Origin: Ancrocorticia sp047501485
GTDB taxonomy: Bacteria > Actinomycetota > Actinomycetes > Actinomycetales > Actinomycetaceae
Direction: 5' to 3'
Length of the DNA stretch: 64,000 nucleotides
Assembly: GCA_047501485.1 (NCBI GenBank)
Contig: JAZDRN010000012.1
Coordinates: forward strand, 1-64,000
Part shown: piece by piece, positions 17,970 to 27,218 of the stretch
Numbering within the stretch: the stretch's first letter is position 1
Layout: every line of letters begins with the position of its first letter
Notes under the pieces: generated by a model
What the model was told of the DNA's origin: nothing
Seen by the model: the letters and a program-made list of their open reading frames with translations, nothing else
Database searches by the model: none
Program-made: the position numbers and the translations under genes

Positions 17970-19550
17970 TCACTCCGCGGGCGCGTTCCAGAAGGAGCAG
18001 TTGTGCCGATCGGCGAAGTCGCTCGACATCTTGGAGCCGTCGGCCTTCGCCGTCGTGAGTTCCAGAACGGATTCGCCGTCGAACGCCTTCCATTCGGCAG
18101 CCCCCTCGGAGGTGGGTTCACCGGTCTTGGCGAAGTTGATCCAGCGTTCGACCATCTCGGAAGCGAGACCCTCCTGATCGGCGGTCAGCTTTCGCTGAGT
18201 CGCCTGGTAGTCGAAGAGGTAGACCAGTTCACTCGTGTGTGTTGCGCCAAGGTCCCGGGTGGACGGCGGGAAGGGATCGCCCAGACTGCGGAAACCCGGA
18301 GCGGTCTCATCGGCGAACTCGTAGAAGTGAACGTCGTAGCCGCCGTCGACGAAAGCCTGAGCCGATCCGTAGGCGGGGCAGATGATGAACGAATCGCCGA
18401 CGAGCCAGCCGAGGGACATACTCGGGTCATCTCCCCGATCGGCCGGGTACATCTCGAGAAGCTGCGGGGCCGCCTCCGCGCCATAATCCGCGCTGACGGC
18501 CGCCTCGTAATCGGCCTCTGACATCGGATAATTACCCGAGAGGAAGCCCTGCCATTCGTCGCGGGTGACACCGACGATGATCGGGACATCCGCCAGGGTC
18601 CCCTCCCGCGCAGCATCCAGAGGAGACAACGGAAGATCCGGGCCTCCAGCCACGGGATTCGTCAGGTCGAAACTCGCCTCTGTGGCGACGATCGTATCGA
18701 CGGGCACCTCGCGCAGGCAGGCCATGTCGCCCACCTCGCAGCCCCACGACTCGATCTGCGCACTCATATCGCGCGGCGTATCGCTCACGTCGCACCCCAT
18801 GGATTGGACGATCGCCTTGTGGAACAGTCCTTCGGCCGTGGGCGAGGCCAGTTGAGTGCACACTGCACCGCCTCCGGCCGATTCGCCGACGATGGTCACG
18901 TTGCCCGGGTCTCCTCCGAAGGAATCGATGTTCTCCTGGACCCACCGCAGGGCTTCCTGCTGATCGAGGATTCCCCAGTTTCCCTGTTCCCCGTACTCTC
19001 CCTCCTGCGCGGTTCCCTCCGCGCTGAAGAATCCGAAGTATCCCAGACGGTAGGCGGGGACGACGACGACGGCTTCTCCCGTTTCGGCCATCCGGTGCCC
19101 GTCGTAGATATTGGGTGTGCCGGCCGTGTACCCGCCGCCGTGGATGAACACCACCACCGGGAGATCTTCCTTGTCCTCGTCGGGAGCGTAGACGTTGAGG
19201 TAGAGGCAGTTCTCGCTCAACGAGCCGTCCGAGTCGCCATTGACCTGCTGGGCGCAGTCAGGGCCGGGCTTGGTGGCGTCGAGCGTGCCCTCCCACGCCT
19301 CCGCCGGTTCGGGAGCCTTCCAGCGCAGTTCCCCGACCGGGGGCTTCGCAAAGGGTATCCCCAGGTACTCCCTCACTCCGTCTGTAGTTGCGCCGACGAG
19401 GTCTCCCTTGGTGACGGTCACGGCGGGTTGCTCCTGCGGCTGGCCGCCGCTGCCCTCGCCACCTCCTCCGGATCCGGCATTCGTACATCCCGCCAATAGC
19501 GCGAGGCTGGCGCACATCGCGCCAGCGAGTCTGAACCTCTTCTTCATCAC
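17970..19550 (-). CDS. secreted lipoprotein carboxylesterase (type B)
   Basis: The 526-residue protein starts with a signal peptide ending in the lipobox LLAGC (lipidated Cys22), then a Gly/Ser/Gln-rich linker and a full carboxylesterase domain: oxyanion HGGGY, SENCLYLNVYAP, the nucleophile Ser224 in GESAGG, and conserved cysteines. It should hydrolyse ester substrates outside the membrane; the natural substrate is unknown. AAGGAAG lies 7 bases before a GTG at 19550 and 10 before an ATG at 19547, so either may be used. It is divergent from hsp20, and its upstream side faces the HAIR element. Confidence 0.9.
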   Translation of the reverse strand: MMKKRFRLAGAMCASLALLAGCTNAGSGGGGEGSGGQPQEQPAVTVTKGDLVGATTDGVREYLGIPFAKPPVGELRWKAPEPAEAWEGTLDATKPGPDCAQQVNGDSDGSLSENCLYLNVYAPDEDKEDLPVVVFIHGGGYTAGTPNIYDGHRMAETGEAVVVVPAYRLGYFGFFSAEGTAQEGEYGEQGNWGILDQQEALRWVQENIDSFGGDPGNVTIVGESAGGGAVCTQLASPTAEGLFHKAIVQSMGCDVSDTPRDMSAQIESWGCEVGDMACLREVPVDTIVATEASFDLTNPVAGGPDLPLSPLDAAREGTLADVPIIVGVTRDEWQGFLSGNYPMSEADYEAAVSADYGAEAAPQLLEMYPADRGDDPSMSLGWLVGDSFIICPAYGSAQAFVDGGYDVHFYEFADETAPGFRSLGDPFPPSTRDLGATHTSELVYLFDYQATQRKLTADQEGLASEMVERWINFAKTGEPTSEGAAEWKAFDGESVLELTTAKADGSKMSSDFADRHNCSFWNAPAE

Positions 19551-19683
19551 TTATCAACTTCCTTGTTGGCCGGTGGTGCCGAAAGATTACCAAACGCCCC
19601 TTCTGACGTGGGAAGGAATATCAAAATCGTCAATGACGTGGCTTTTCTACGGCATATGCGCGCTCCTATCGCCGACACTTCAC

Positions 19684-19704
19684 CTTGAGCGAAGTCCACT
19701 CAAG
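19684..19704. promoter_or_regulatory. HAIR operator (HspR-associated inverted repeat)
   Basis: CTTGAGC-N7-ACTCAAG matches the consensus CTTGAGT-N7-ACTCAAG recognised by the MerR-like repressor HspR in actinobacteria, with one mismatch. It abuts the putative hsp20 -35 box, a position from which HspR would repress transcription at normal temperature. HspR itself (with DnaK as co-repressor) is not in the window. Confidence 0.88.
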
Positions 19705-19709
19705 TTTGC

Positions 19710-19739
19710 TTGCATGTATTCAGCTCATCCTTGTAGATT
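19710..19739 (+). promoter_or_regulatory. hsp20 promoter
   Basis: TTGCAT (19710-19715), an 18-base spacer and TAGATT (19734-19739) fit a vegetative sigma promoter. It begins 6 bases after the HAIR element and 81 bases before the hsp20 start. Confidence 0.65.
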
Positions 19740-19790
19740 ATTTCCAGGGATCGGGGAAATGCCCCGTCGAATTCAATGGAGGCGATGAGA

Positions 19791-20213
19791 ATGGCCAACA
19801 ACACCTATGACCCCTTCCGCGATATCGAGCGGATGATGTCGGGAACACTTCGTACACCGGGGTCCAACGCAATGCCAATGGACCTGTTCCGCAAGGGCGA
19901 TAACTTCATTGCGCGAATCGATCTGCCCGGCGTCAAGTCGGATTCGATCGACATCGATATCGACGAGCGCACGCTCACCGTTCGTGCCGAGCGCCCCGCC
20001 GAGACCGACGAGGATCTCAAGTGGCTGTCGCGCGAGCGCCCCACCGGCACCTTCGCCCGGCAGCTCACGCTCGGGTACGGTATGGCAGTGGACCGCATCG
20101 AGGCCGAGTACGCCGACGGTATCCTGACGCTCACCCTGCCGGTCAGCGAGGAATCCAAGCCCCGCAAGATCCAGGTCTCGCACAAGGATCAGTCATCCGT
20201 CATCGAGCAGTGA
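19791..20213 (+). CDS. Hsp20/alpha-crystallin small heat-shock protein
   Basis: The 140-residue protein has the alpha-crystallin domain: FIARIDLPGVKSDSIDIDID, LTVRAERP, and the signature GTFARQLTLGYGMAVDRIEAEYADGILTLTLP (the A-x-x-x-n-GvL pattern), with a short N-terminal arm and C-terminal extension. Such proteins form oligomers that hold unfolded proteins in a refoldable state. I chose the ATG at 19791 because GGAGG lies 8 bases upstream; ATGs at 19776 and 19785 lack spacing. Regulation by HspR is indicated by the HAIR element upstream, as for hsp18-type genes in Streptomyces. Confidence 0.95.
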   Translation: MANNTYDPFRDIERMMSGTLRTPGSNAMPMDLFRKGDNFIARIDLPGVKSDSIDIDIDERTLTVRAERPAETDEDLKWLSRERPTGTFARQLTLGYGMAVDRIEAEYADGILTLTLPVSEESKPRKIQVSHKDQSSVIEQ

Positions 20214-20273
20214 CAACGCCTCGTCAGCGATGGGCGGCTGCGCTGAGCGCATAGGATTCGGTGAGTGAAAGGT

Positions 20274-20351
<78 letters not shown>

Positions 20352-20397
20352 ACCGCCCGGTCCACTCGTCGCGCACTTCGACCCCATGGGCCTCCAC

Positions 20398-20403
20398 TAC
20401 ACT
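20398..20403 (+). promoter_or_regulatory. -10 box of a leaderless thyA promoter
   Basis: TACACT ends 6 bases before the thyA ATG at 20410. TTCGAC at 20377-20382 could be a -35 box, though the 15-base spacer is short. Confidence 0.6.
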
Positions 20404-20409
20404 GGTCCC

Positions 20410-21213
20410 ATGGCAATCAACCGGGCTTACGAAGATCTTCTGGCCGACGTACTGGAGAACGGCACTCAGAAAGGCGACCGCACCGGGACGGGAACGCTCT
20501 CCGTTTTCGGGCGGCAGATCCGTTACGACCTATCGCGGGGATTTCCCCGGATCACCACCAAGTTCGTTCCGATGAAAGCTGTGAAGGGCGAACTGCTGTG
20601 GTTCCTGCAGGGGTCCACCAACATCGCATGGCTCAAAGAGCACGGAATCTCCATCTGGGATGAGTGGGCCGACGAAGACGGCGAGCTCGGGCCGATCTAC
20701 GGGTACCAGTGGCGCAGCTGGCCCACCCCCGATGGCACCCATATCGATCAGATCGCGAGAATAGTGGATCAGCTTCGGCACAATCCCGACTCCCGCCGCA
20801 TCATCGTCTCGGCGTGGAATGTCTCCGAGCTGGAGGAGATGGCGCTCGAGCCCTGCCACGCCCTTTTCCAGTTCTACGTCGCCGACGGCAGGCTTTCCTG
20901 CCAGCTCTATCAGCGCAGCGCCGACATGTTCCTCGGGGTCCCGTTCAACATCTCCTCGTATGCCCTGCTCACCCACATGGTTGCCCAGCAGGTGGGGCTG
21001 GACGTCGGCGAATTCATCTGGACCGGAGGGGACTGCCATATCTATCTCAACCACGTGGACCAGGTGCGCGAGCAGCTATCGCGCGAGCCGTACCCCTTCC
21101 CCACCCTCAAGTTGAACAAGGCGCCCTCGATCTTCGAGTATGGGATGGACGACATCGACGCTTCCGACGGCTACCGACACCACCCGACGATCCAGGCCCC
21201 TATCTCGGTCTGA
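20410..21213 (+). CDS. thyA: thymidylate synthase
   Basis: ThyA methylates dUMP to dTMP using methylene-tetrahydrofolate. The 267-residue protein matches the family length, with KGDRTGTGTLSVFG, the catalytic Cys149 in ALEPCHALFQFYV, the QRSADMFLGVPFNISSYALL block and DCHIYLNHVDQV. The ATG at 20410 gives the canonical N-terminus (MAINRAYEDLLADVL); an in-frame ATG at 20386 and starts inside the homopolymer block would add unrelated residues. It forms a typical pair with folA, which recycles the dihydrofolate produced. Confidence 0.97.
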   Translation: MAINRAYEDLLADVLENGTQKGDRTGTGTLSVFGRQIRYDLSRGFPRITTKFVPMKAVKGELLWFLQGSTNIAWLKEHGISIWDEWADEDGELGPIYGYQWRSWPTPDGTHIDQIARIVDQLRHNPDSRRIIVSAWNVSELEEMALEPCHALFQFYVADGRLSCQLYQRSADMFLGVPFNISSYALLTHMVAQQVGLDVGEFIWTGGDCHIYLNHVDQVREQLSREPYPFPTLKLNKAPSIFEYGMDDIDASDGYRHHPTIQAPISV

Positions 21214-21277
21214 GCGCCACTCGATTGCCCGCAGCGCACGAACCATCTCAATCGCAATGGACCACCTGGAGGCAAAC

Positions 21278-21844
21278 ATGCTCGGAATGATCTGGGCGCA
21301 GGGCCATGGCCGCGCCATCGGGCGAAGCGGCGGTATGGCATGGAACGTGCCCGAGGATTTCAGGTTCTTCAAACGGATGACACTGGGGCATCCGGTTATC
21401 ATGGGCCGGAGAACGTGGGAGAGTCTGGGCGCGAGGTATCAGCCGCTTCCGAATCGGCAGAATATCGTGGTGACCCGGAACTCCGATTTCGAAGCCGGCG
21501 GCGCCGAGGTCGCACGGAGCCTGGAGGAAGCGATTGCACGCGCTGAACCAACCGATCCCGCCGGTCTCATATGGATCATGGGCGGGGCGCAGATCTACGA
21601 GGCCGCACTCCCCCTGGCCTCGGTTCTGTCCGTGACCGATCTCGACTACGAGGTTCCAGGAGCAGACGCCTTCGCACCCGATTTCGCCTTTTCCCCCGGA
21701 AACGAAAACGAATGGCTGTTGCGGGAGAGCAACCCGGACCGCGGTTGGCACACCTCGGTTTCCGGTATCGACTATCGGTTCAGCCTCTACGTGCGCGCCG
21801 GCGCAACGGTGCCGGATTCAGTGTCGCTCAAGCATGCTCTCTAG
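21278..21844 (+). CDS. folA: dihydrofolate reductase
   Basis: DHFR reduces dihydrofolate to tetrahydrofolate with NADPH. The 188-residue protein shows MIWAQGHGRAIGRSGGMAWNVPEDFRFFKRMT (the acidic Asp/Glu at the folate site is the E of PEDF region), GHPVIMGRRTWESLG and IWIMGGAQIYEAALPLAS. The ATG at 21278 is preceded by GGAGG with 5 bases spacing and aligns with actinobacterial DHFR N-termini. It follows thyA by 64 bases on the same strand and likely shares its transcript. The C-terminal 20 residues extend slightly past the usual fold end. Confidence 0.95.
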   Translation: MLGMIWAQGHGRAIGRSGGMAWNVPEDFRFFKRMTLGHPVIMGRRTWESLGARYQPLPNRQNIVVTRNSDFEAGGAEVARSLEEAIARAEPTDPAGLIWIMGGAQIYEAALPLASVLSVTDLDYEVPGADAFAPDFAFSPGNENEWLLRESNPDRGWHTSVSGIDYRFSLYVRAGATVPDSVSLKHAL

Positions 21845-21888
21845 TGGGTGGGCAATGGAGAGAAGTCGCATGCCCATTCGATTCACGA

Positions 21889-22620
21889 CTATTTGAGTAG
21901 ATCCTCGAACGACACGAAGTCCGGGAACTGCTCGATGGCCGCGGCCTCGTCTGCGCTCATCGCGCCGTGCCGAAAGCCTCCCGGTTTCACCGGTTGACCG
22001 GCTTCCTGACCTTTCCCAAGCTCTTCCGCCGGTTCCCACCGAGAATTCTGGCCGGCTTCCTGCTCGACCTCCAGGAGAGCGGGATCTCTCTTGACCATCG
22101 CCACCAGTGCCCGCAGCTCCCGTCCCTCACGGCCGACACGGCTGGCGAAGGTCTGGCCGGCCAAACCGTCGAATCCCTCCCCCAGAGCACCCCAATCCTC
22201 CGTGGCCGCGTAGACCGCCGTCGTAGGCACGACGGCGTGCAGGTAGACGAACATCGGCCGTATGGCCTGCTCGATGACGAGGCTATGGCGCGGGGTTCCA
22301 CCGGTGGCACCCAAGGCGACGGGCTTGCCCGCCAAGACCCCCTCGGGCAAAACGTCGAAGAAGGAGATGAAAAGGCCCGAGGGAAGCGCATTGTAGACAG
22401 GGGACACGGCAACCACCGCATCGGCCTGCTTCACTTTCGCGAAGATCTCTTCCAGCTTTTCGCCGGGAAAACCACGAGTGAGAGCATCCGCGATATCGCG
22501 CGCATAGGAGCGCAGGGCGACTACTTCGAGTTCCCCGCCGGCACTCTCGGCAATCCCCTGGGCGAGTCGAGTGGCGGCCGAGCCGTCTGAGAGCCCGGCG
22601 GAAATCGCTACAAGTTTCAT
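21889..22620 (-). CDS. NAD(P)H-dependent FMN reductase, CE1759 type
   Basis: The 243-residue flavodoxin-like protein begins MKLVAISAGLSDGSAATRLA and has the FMN-binding segments VVAVSPVYNALPSGLFISFFD and LGATGGTPRHSLVIEQAIRP. It belongs to a group annotated from Corynebacterium efficiens CE1759 that sits next to a luciferase-like monooxygenase, and would supply reduced flavin. Here it overlaps the monooxygenase gene by 4 bases (ATGA), so the two are translationally coupled. The C-terminal 60 residues are low-complexity and charged. Biological substrate unknown. Confidence 0.85.
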   Translation of the reverse strand: MKLVAISAGLSDGSAATRLAQGIAESAGGELEVVALRSYARDIADALTRGFPGEKLEEIFAKVKQADAVVAVSPVYNALPSGLFISFFDVLPEGVLAGKPVALGATGGTPRHSLVIEQAIRPMFVYLHAVVPTTAVYAATEDWGALGEGFDGLAGQTFASRVGREGRELRALVAMVKRDPALLEVEQEAGQNSRWEPAEELGKGQEAGQPVKPGGFRHGAMSADEAAAIEQFPDFVSFEDLLK

Positions 22621-23852
22621 TTGAGCCTCTGCGCCTCCTTGATCAGCTCGTCCGCGTGGGCGAGCGCAGCTTCCTCGGTCGGTGCCTGCCTGTAGAAACT
22701 GACACCGGTGACGTCGTCGACCGGACGGAGACCGTCATGAACGGGAACCTCTGCATCGTCGTCGGACGAAATCCATGGGGCCGAATGCGATCCACGCACG
22801 CGGGGATGCACCGGCGCCTCCGGAACTCCCGGAGCTCGTACGGCCGAGAACTCGCGACGCAGCACCGGCAAGACCTCGGAACCGAACAGATCCAGCTGGT
22901 TGAGGACGGTCTTCAGGGGCAGACCCGCATGATCGACGATGAAAAGCTGACGCTGATAATCGCCCACCAACTCGCGGAATCCAAGCGTACGGTCGATGAC
23001 CTGCTGCGGCGATCCCACGGTGAGAGGAGTCTCCTCCATGAACTCCTCGAGAGAGGGGCCGTGACCGTAGACCGGCGCGACATCGAAATACGGGCGGAAC
23101 TCCCGCACCGCCTGCTGCGAATCCTTGGCCAGATAGAACTGGCCGCCGAGCCCCACGATCGCGTCTTCGGGACGCCCGTGACCATAGTGGGCGAAACGCT
23201 GGCGGTACAGGTTCACCATTCGCTTGGTGTGGGAAGCCGGCCAGAAGATGTTGTTATGGAAGAAGCCGTCACCGTAGTAGGCCGCCTGCTCGGCGATCTC
23301 GGGAGAGCGGATCGAACCGTGCCACACGAATGGAGCGACCCCGTCGAGAGGGCGCGGGGTGGAGGTGAAGCCACGCAAGGGCGTGCGGAACTTGCCCTCC
23401 CAGTTCACGATCTCCTCATCCCAGAGCTCGCGCAACAGCTGGTAGTTCTCGACAGCGAGAGGGATCCCTTGGCGGATATCCTTGCCGAACCAGGGGTAGA
23501 CCGGGCCCGTGTTGCCACGGCCCATCATGAGATCTACGCGCCCGTCAGTCAGGTGCTGCAGCATCGCGTAGTCTTCGGCGATCTTCACCGGATCGTTGGT
23601 GGTTATGAGGGTGGTTGCCGTCGAGAGCAGGAGCCGCTCGGTCTGGGCGCCTATGTAGGCCAGTGCGGTCGTGGGCGAAGAGGAGAAGAACGGGGGATTG
23701 TGGTGCTCTCCCAGTGCGAAGACGTCGAGGCCGATCTCTTCGGCATGCTTCGCGATGGTGACTGTGGCGTCGATTCGCTCTTTCTCCGTCGGGATGCGGC
23801 CGGTGGTCGGATCTTCCGTGATGTCCGAGACCGAGAAAATTCCAAACTGCAT
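22617..23852 (-). CDS. luciferase-like flavin-dependent monooxygenase, CE1758 type
   Basis: The 411-residue protein has the luciferase-like TIM-barrel features: MQFGIFSVSDIT at the start, HAEEIGLDVFALGEHHNPPFFSSSP, LSTATTLITTNDPVKIAEDYAMLQHLTDGRVDLMMGRGN. It is likely a reduced-flavin-dependent oxygenase fed by the FMN reductase encoded immediately downstream (4-base overlap). AAGGAG precedes the ATG. The family pairs these genes in many actinobacteria and firmicutes, but no substrate is established; detoxification or sulfur/aldehyde metabolism are only guesses. Confidence 0.88.
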   Translation of the reverse strand: MQFGIFSVSDITEDPTTGRIPTEKERIDATVTIAKHAEEIGLDVFALGEHHNPPFFSSSPTTALAYIGAQTERLLLSTATTLITTNDPVKIAEDYAMLQHLTDGRVDLMMGRGNTGPVYPWFGKDIRQGIPLAVENYQLLRELWDEEIVNWEGKFRTPLRGFTSTPRPLDGVAPFVWHGSIRSPEIAEQAAYYGDGFFHNNIFWPASHTKRMVNLYRQRFAHYGHGRPEDAIVGLGGQFYLAKDSQQAVREFRPYFDVAPVYGHGPSLEEFMEETPLTVGSPQQVIDRTLGFRELVGDYQRQLFIVDHAGLPLKTVLNQLDLFGSEVLPVLRREFSAVRAPGVPEAPVHPRVRGSHSAPWISSDDDAEVPVHDGLRPVDDVTGVSFYRQAPTEEAALAHADELIKEAQRLK

Positions 23853-23926
23853 GATGCTCCTTTTCCTGAATAAGTCTAGTGTCGGTGGACGTGATGGGCC
23901 ATGATGTCAGCCACGCCTCCGCCGGG

Positions 23927-23946
23927 CTGGGTGGAACCCCACCCAG
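23927..23946 (-). terminator. hairpin between VOC gene and monooxygenase
   Basis: CTGGGTGG (23927-23934) pairs with CCACCCAG (23939-23946) around AACC, downstream of the VOC gene on the minus strand. A smaller CCC-TAAAA-GGG stem follows at about 23963. A possible terminator, without a clear T-run. Confidence 0.45.
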
Positions 23947-24024
23947 ATGATGCCCACCGGTCCCTAAAAGGGCACACCAGCGACATCGCTGCCGTATACG
24001 GCGAGGTGCGCCGTCAGGTGCACA

Positions 24025-25038
24025 TCAAGGGACAGCCACGCCTGTCAGGCGCACCGTGTTTCCCCATGGATCGGACGTCTCGACGGTCCGGCCATCGTCA
24101 CGGACGGCGAAGCCCCCATGGACCAGCCGATCCGTGACGGATTCGACCTCCGCACGGTTGGGAACCACGATGTCCACCCTGCCGAGGCCGAGGCTCGGAA
24201 CACGGGGGCCGGCGCCGGCGCTCCCCCAGGTATTCATCGCCATGTGGTGGTGGTATCCACCCGCGGAGACGAAAAGCGCGGAGCGCCCCATCCGGGCCGT
24301 CTGCTCGAAGCCCAGGGTCTCCACGTAGAACCGGTGTGCAGAATCCACATCGCCCACCTGCAGGTGGACGTGACCCAGGCCCACGTCATTTCCGCCCTGC
24401 CGCGTCTGCTGCGAGACTCCTGGCATATTGTCGGCGACGAACTGCGCCGGGTCTATGTACTCCGTGGTCATGTAGATGCTTCCCTCGATCCAGGACCAGG
24501 TCTCGCGCGGACGGTCCACGTAGAGTTCCACCCCGTTCCCCTCCGGGTCGTCCAGGTAGAAGGCTTGCGAGACATTGTGGTCGCCCGTGCCGGTGAAGAG
24601 CTGGGGAACCGAACGCGAAATACGAATGACCGCGGCGGCGAGCTCCCGGGGATTCTGGAACAGGATCGCCGTATGGAAGAGTCCTGCCGAGCCTTCCGAG
24701 CGCAGCGGGAGGTTCTTGTTCTCGCGGAGAACAACCACGGCGCTCTCCTCCAACGAGTTTCCGGCTGTCGAGGCGCCTCCACCAGCCGCTGACCGCGCAT
24801 CGCCTCCCGGATCGGCTACGGTGATCCAGGAGGGCTTGGCCTGCGCAGCCTCAGCTTCCACAGCTCCCGTATGCATCGGCCGAGCGCGGCGGCCCAACGC
24901 CACCGTGCCAGAGGACTCCTCAAGGATGTCGAGACCGACGATGAGGTGGTAGAACCGCATCATATTCTCGAGATCTCGCACCTCAAGCAGAACGGTGCCC
25001 ATACGGGTCGCTTCGGCGAGTCTGTCCTGAGGAGCCAT
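24025..25038 (-). CDS. VOC superfamily protein (glyoxalase/extradiol dioxygenase fold)
   Basis: The 337-residue protein contains two paired VOC modules: an N-terminal one (MGTVLLEVRDLENMMRFYHLIVGLDILEE, residues about 10-150) and a C-terminal one (VGLGHVHLQVGDVDSAHRFYVETLGFE, about 190-330), with candidate metal ligands in GHVHL, YHHHMAMN and NGVELYVDRPRETW. This resembles CatE/YfiE-type catechol 2,3-dioxygenase-like proteins. The start is ATG at 25038 (GGGAGG 6 bases upstream); a GTG at 25044 is possible. Upstream, TAGTT-N8-AACTA forms a dyad that could bind a MarR-type regulator. It stands alone; substrate unknown. Confidence 0.8.
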   Translation of the reverse strand: MAPQDRLAEATRMGTVLLEVRDLENMMRFYHLIVGLDILEESSGTVALGRRARPMHTGAVEAEAAQAKPSWITVADPGGDARSAAGGGASTAGNSLEESAVVVLRENKNLPLRSEGSAGLFHTAILFQNPRELAAAVIRISRSVPQLFTGTGDHNVSQAFYLDDPEGNGVELYVDRPRETWSWIEGSIYMTTEYIDPAQFVADNMPGVSQQTRQGGNDVGLGHVHLQVGDVDSAHRFYVETLGFEQTARMGRSALFVSAGGYHHHMAMNTWGSAGAGPRVPSLGLGRVDIVVPNRAEVESVTDRLVHGGFAVRDDGRTVETSDPWGNTVRLTGVAVP

Positions 25039-25194
25039 GCCCACCCTCCCATTAGTTCTAGATTCAACTATCTACCGAGTCAACACTCTTCGAGGCGCAT
25101 ACATTCCCGCGAATCCCGTCGGAGTTGCCACAGTGGGAAGGTGATCAGATGAGACGCCAACCGCCGATCCTCGCGAGCACTTGTCCGTCGCCTT

Positions 25195-25839
25195 TCAGAC
25201 CCTCAGATACTCCAGTACCGCCAATACTCGGCGGTTGCCCTCTATCTCGGACAGGTCGAGGGCGGCGAAGATCTGCGATATCGTCCGCTCCAACGTCGCC
25301 GGAGAAACGTATAGAGCCTCCGCGATCTGCGCATTCGTCCTCCCTCGCGCCAACAGCGAGAGAACCTCCCGCTGTCGCGGGGTGAGCCGAGCAATCGGTG
25401 AATGATCCTGCTCCAACAGATGGGAGACGACCCGCGGATCGATATCGATCTCACCGCGCGCAACCCGTTCCACACTCTCGAGAAATCGAGATATCCGGCC
25501 GACGCTTTCCTTGAGGAGGTAGCCGGTTCCACCGGTGAGATCGGACGTGCTCGCCAGGAGCCTGCGCGCGTATTCGTTTCCGACGTATTGCGAGAGCACC
25601 AGAATGCCGATGTCCGGGAGCTGCTCCCGCACCGCGAGCGCTGCACGCAACCCATCGTCCGTGTTCCCGGGCGGCATTCGAACATCTGTGACCAGCACGC
25701 GAGGCGATTCTTCAATGCACCGGGGCAGTATCTCGGTGGCGTCACCCACTTCGCACACCACGTCGTGTCCACCTGCCGCGAGAACCGAGATGATTCCCTG
25801 CCGCATGAGCAGGACATCCTCGGCGACTGCGATTCGCAT
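25195..25839 (-). CDS. LuxR-type response regulator
   Basis: The 214-residue protein has a receiver domain (Asp in VLVTDVRMPPG, Ser in VLVLSQYVGN at the usual Thr/Ser site, Lys in GYLLKESVG) and a LuxR helix-turn-helix (LTPRQREVLSLLARGRTNAQIAEALYVSPATLERTIS). It is encoded just after, and overlapping by one base (TGATG), its partner kinase; an ATG two codons further upstream is also possible. The pair is divergent from an ABC transporter, suggesting that it controls it. Confidence 0.93.
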   Translation of the reverse strand: MRIAVAEDVLLMRQGIISVLAAGGHDVVCEVGDATEILPRCIEESPRVLVTDVRMPPGNTDDGLRAALAVREQLPDIGILVLSQYVGNEYARRLLASTSDLTGGTGYLLKESVGRISRFLESVERVARGEIDIDPRVVSHLLEQDHSPIARLTPRQREVLSLLARGRTNAQIAEALYVSPATLERTISQIFAALDLSEIEGNRRVLAVLEYLRV

Positions 25840-27083
25840 CAGCATCCTTCCTGGTTCAGGCTCGCCTTTGACGCATCCTTTTCGGGGATCTCAAGAGGAC
25901 AGCGCAACGTTATCCGAGTGGGGCCACCATGGGGGCTGGTCAGCTCCAGCGTCCCGCCCAGGAGTCGCGCACGGTTCATCATGCCGGCAATACCGGTGCC
26001 ACCGCGCGAATCGGCGCCGCCGACGCCGTCGTCCATCATCGCCAAGCAGAGCATTCCATCTACTTCGGACACGTGGATTCGCACCTCATAGGCCCGCGAG
26101 TGCCGATAGGTGTTGGAGAGGAATTCAGCGACGACGAAGTGGAGGCTCGCCTCGGTCGCGGGGTCCAGCCGCCGATCCACATCGTAGGCGACATCGATCG
26201 GTATGGGAGCGGACTTGGCCATCTCACTGATATCCGCGCCCAGCCCCTCCTCCAGAAGTGTGCGAGGGCGCAACCCCCGTAGGGCGGAGCGCAGTGCCTG
26301 TGCACCCGCCTCCAGCTCGCTCTGGACAAGTTCAAGGTGGGCATCTGCACCGCCTTCCCGCAGTTGGGAGCGCGCCAAACCAAGTTGGATCGCGGCATTG
26401 GCAAGATGCTGCTGAGGCCCGTCGTGCAGTTCCCGTTCGATGCGCTGGCGCTCCGCTTCAAACGCGGTCACAAGAGCGGTATTGCGTTCGGTGAACCGGC
26501 CCACCTGCCACTGGAGCGAGTCCACCCCGAACATCGTCCGGGTAAGCAGAACCTGTAGCAGGGCTACTGCGGTCAAGATGTATAACGCCATAACGATTGC
26601 AGCGATGAACAGTGCGGCCACGCCGAGGCGTTGCCACATCGGCTCTTCCGCCGACAGAATCCAGTGCGTACCGGTGAGAAGCACTCCTCGCCCCTCGATC
26701 AGACGATAGACAGTGACGGCCAATGTCACGGCGATGAAGGCTACGATGAGCGCGAAGACCGCCAGAACAACGACCAGCATGGCCAGCGCCGCCTGTCGCC
26801 ATCCGGCCACGGAACGAAGTCTGCTCCACAGAGCGTTCCAGTCCCACCGTTGCCCGAGCCCGGTCCGCAGTCTTCTCGGCAACAGCACGTCGGCACGGCG
26901 AACCTCGATCTCCCCCATCATCTGCACCCAAAGCGGCAACAACGGGAACAGGACGACGAACCCCATCGTCACCACAGCGAGGATAACCGTGCCGGTGAGG
27001 TACCCAACGCACAACCACGGCCAACGGCTCACCACGAAGCGCCACGGCATCTGACACAACGGCGCAAAGATCTCCTTGTCCAC
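25839..27083 (-). CDS. membrane sensor histidine kinase
   Basis: The protein (about 414 residues) has an N-terminal membrane sensor part (segments near WPWLCVGYLTGTVILAVVTMGFVVLFPL region, then AALAMLVVVLAVFALIVAFIAVTLAV and RLGVAALFIAAIVMALYILTAVALL), resembling the putative-sensor domain of actinobacterial NarL-type kinases. The transmitter has its His in IERELHDGPQQHLANAAIQLGLARS and an N-box FLSNTYRHS, then GVGGADSRGGTGIAGMMNRARLLGG. The start is uncertain: GTG at 27083 follows GGAGGA but too closely, and an ATG (MPWRFVV) lies 10 codons further in. It pairs with the LuxR-type regulator and is divergent from the ABC transporter at 27219. Confidence 0.88.
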   Translation of the reverse strand: MDKEIFAPLCQMPWRFVVSRWPWLCVGYLTGTVILAVVTMGFVVLFPLLPLWVQMMGEIEVRRADVLLPRRLRTGLGQRWDWNALWSRLRSVAGWRQAALAMLVVVLAVFALIVAFIAVTLAVTVYRLIEGRGVLLTGTHWILSAEEPMWQRLGVAALFIAAIVMALYILTAVALLQVLLTRTMFGVDSLQWQVGRFTERNTALVTAFEAERQRIERELHDGPQQHLANAAIQLGLARSQLREGGADAHLELVQSELEAGAQALRSALRGLRPRTLLEEGLGADISEMAKSAPIPIDVAYDVDRRLDPATEASLHFVVAEFLSNTYRHSRAYEVRIHVSEVDGMLCLAMMDDGVGGADSRGGTGIAGMMNRARLLGGTLELTSPHGGPTRITLRCPLEIPEKDASKASLNQEGC

Positions 27084-27218
27084 TCCTCCATCTTCGCAGC
27101 AGGTTGCAGCGCTGCTGCGCAAAACGCCGGGCTCACCGGCAAGCTTGAGGGTTTTCCCTCACGCTCGCGGGGGTTGAGTGCGATGCGCTCCCCGAGCTTC
27201 CACGTGCACGCTGGTGTG

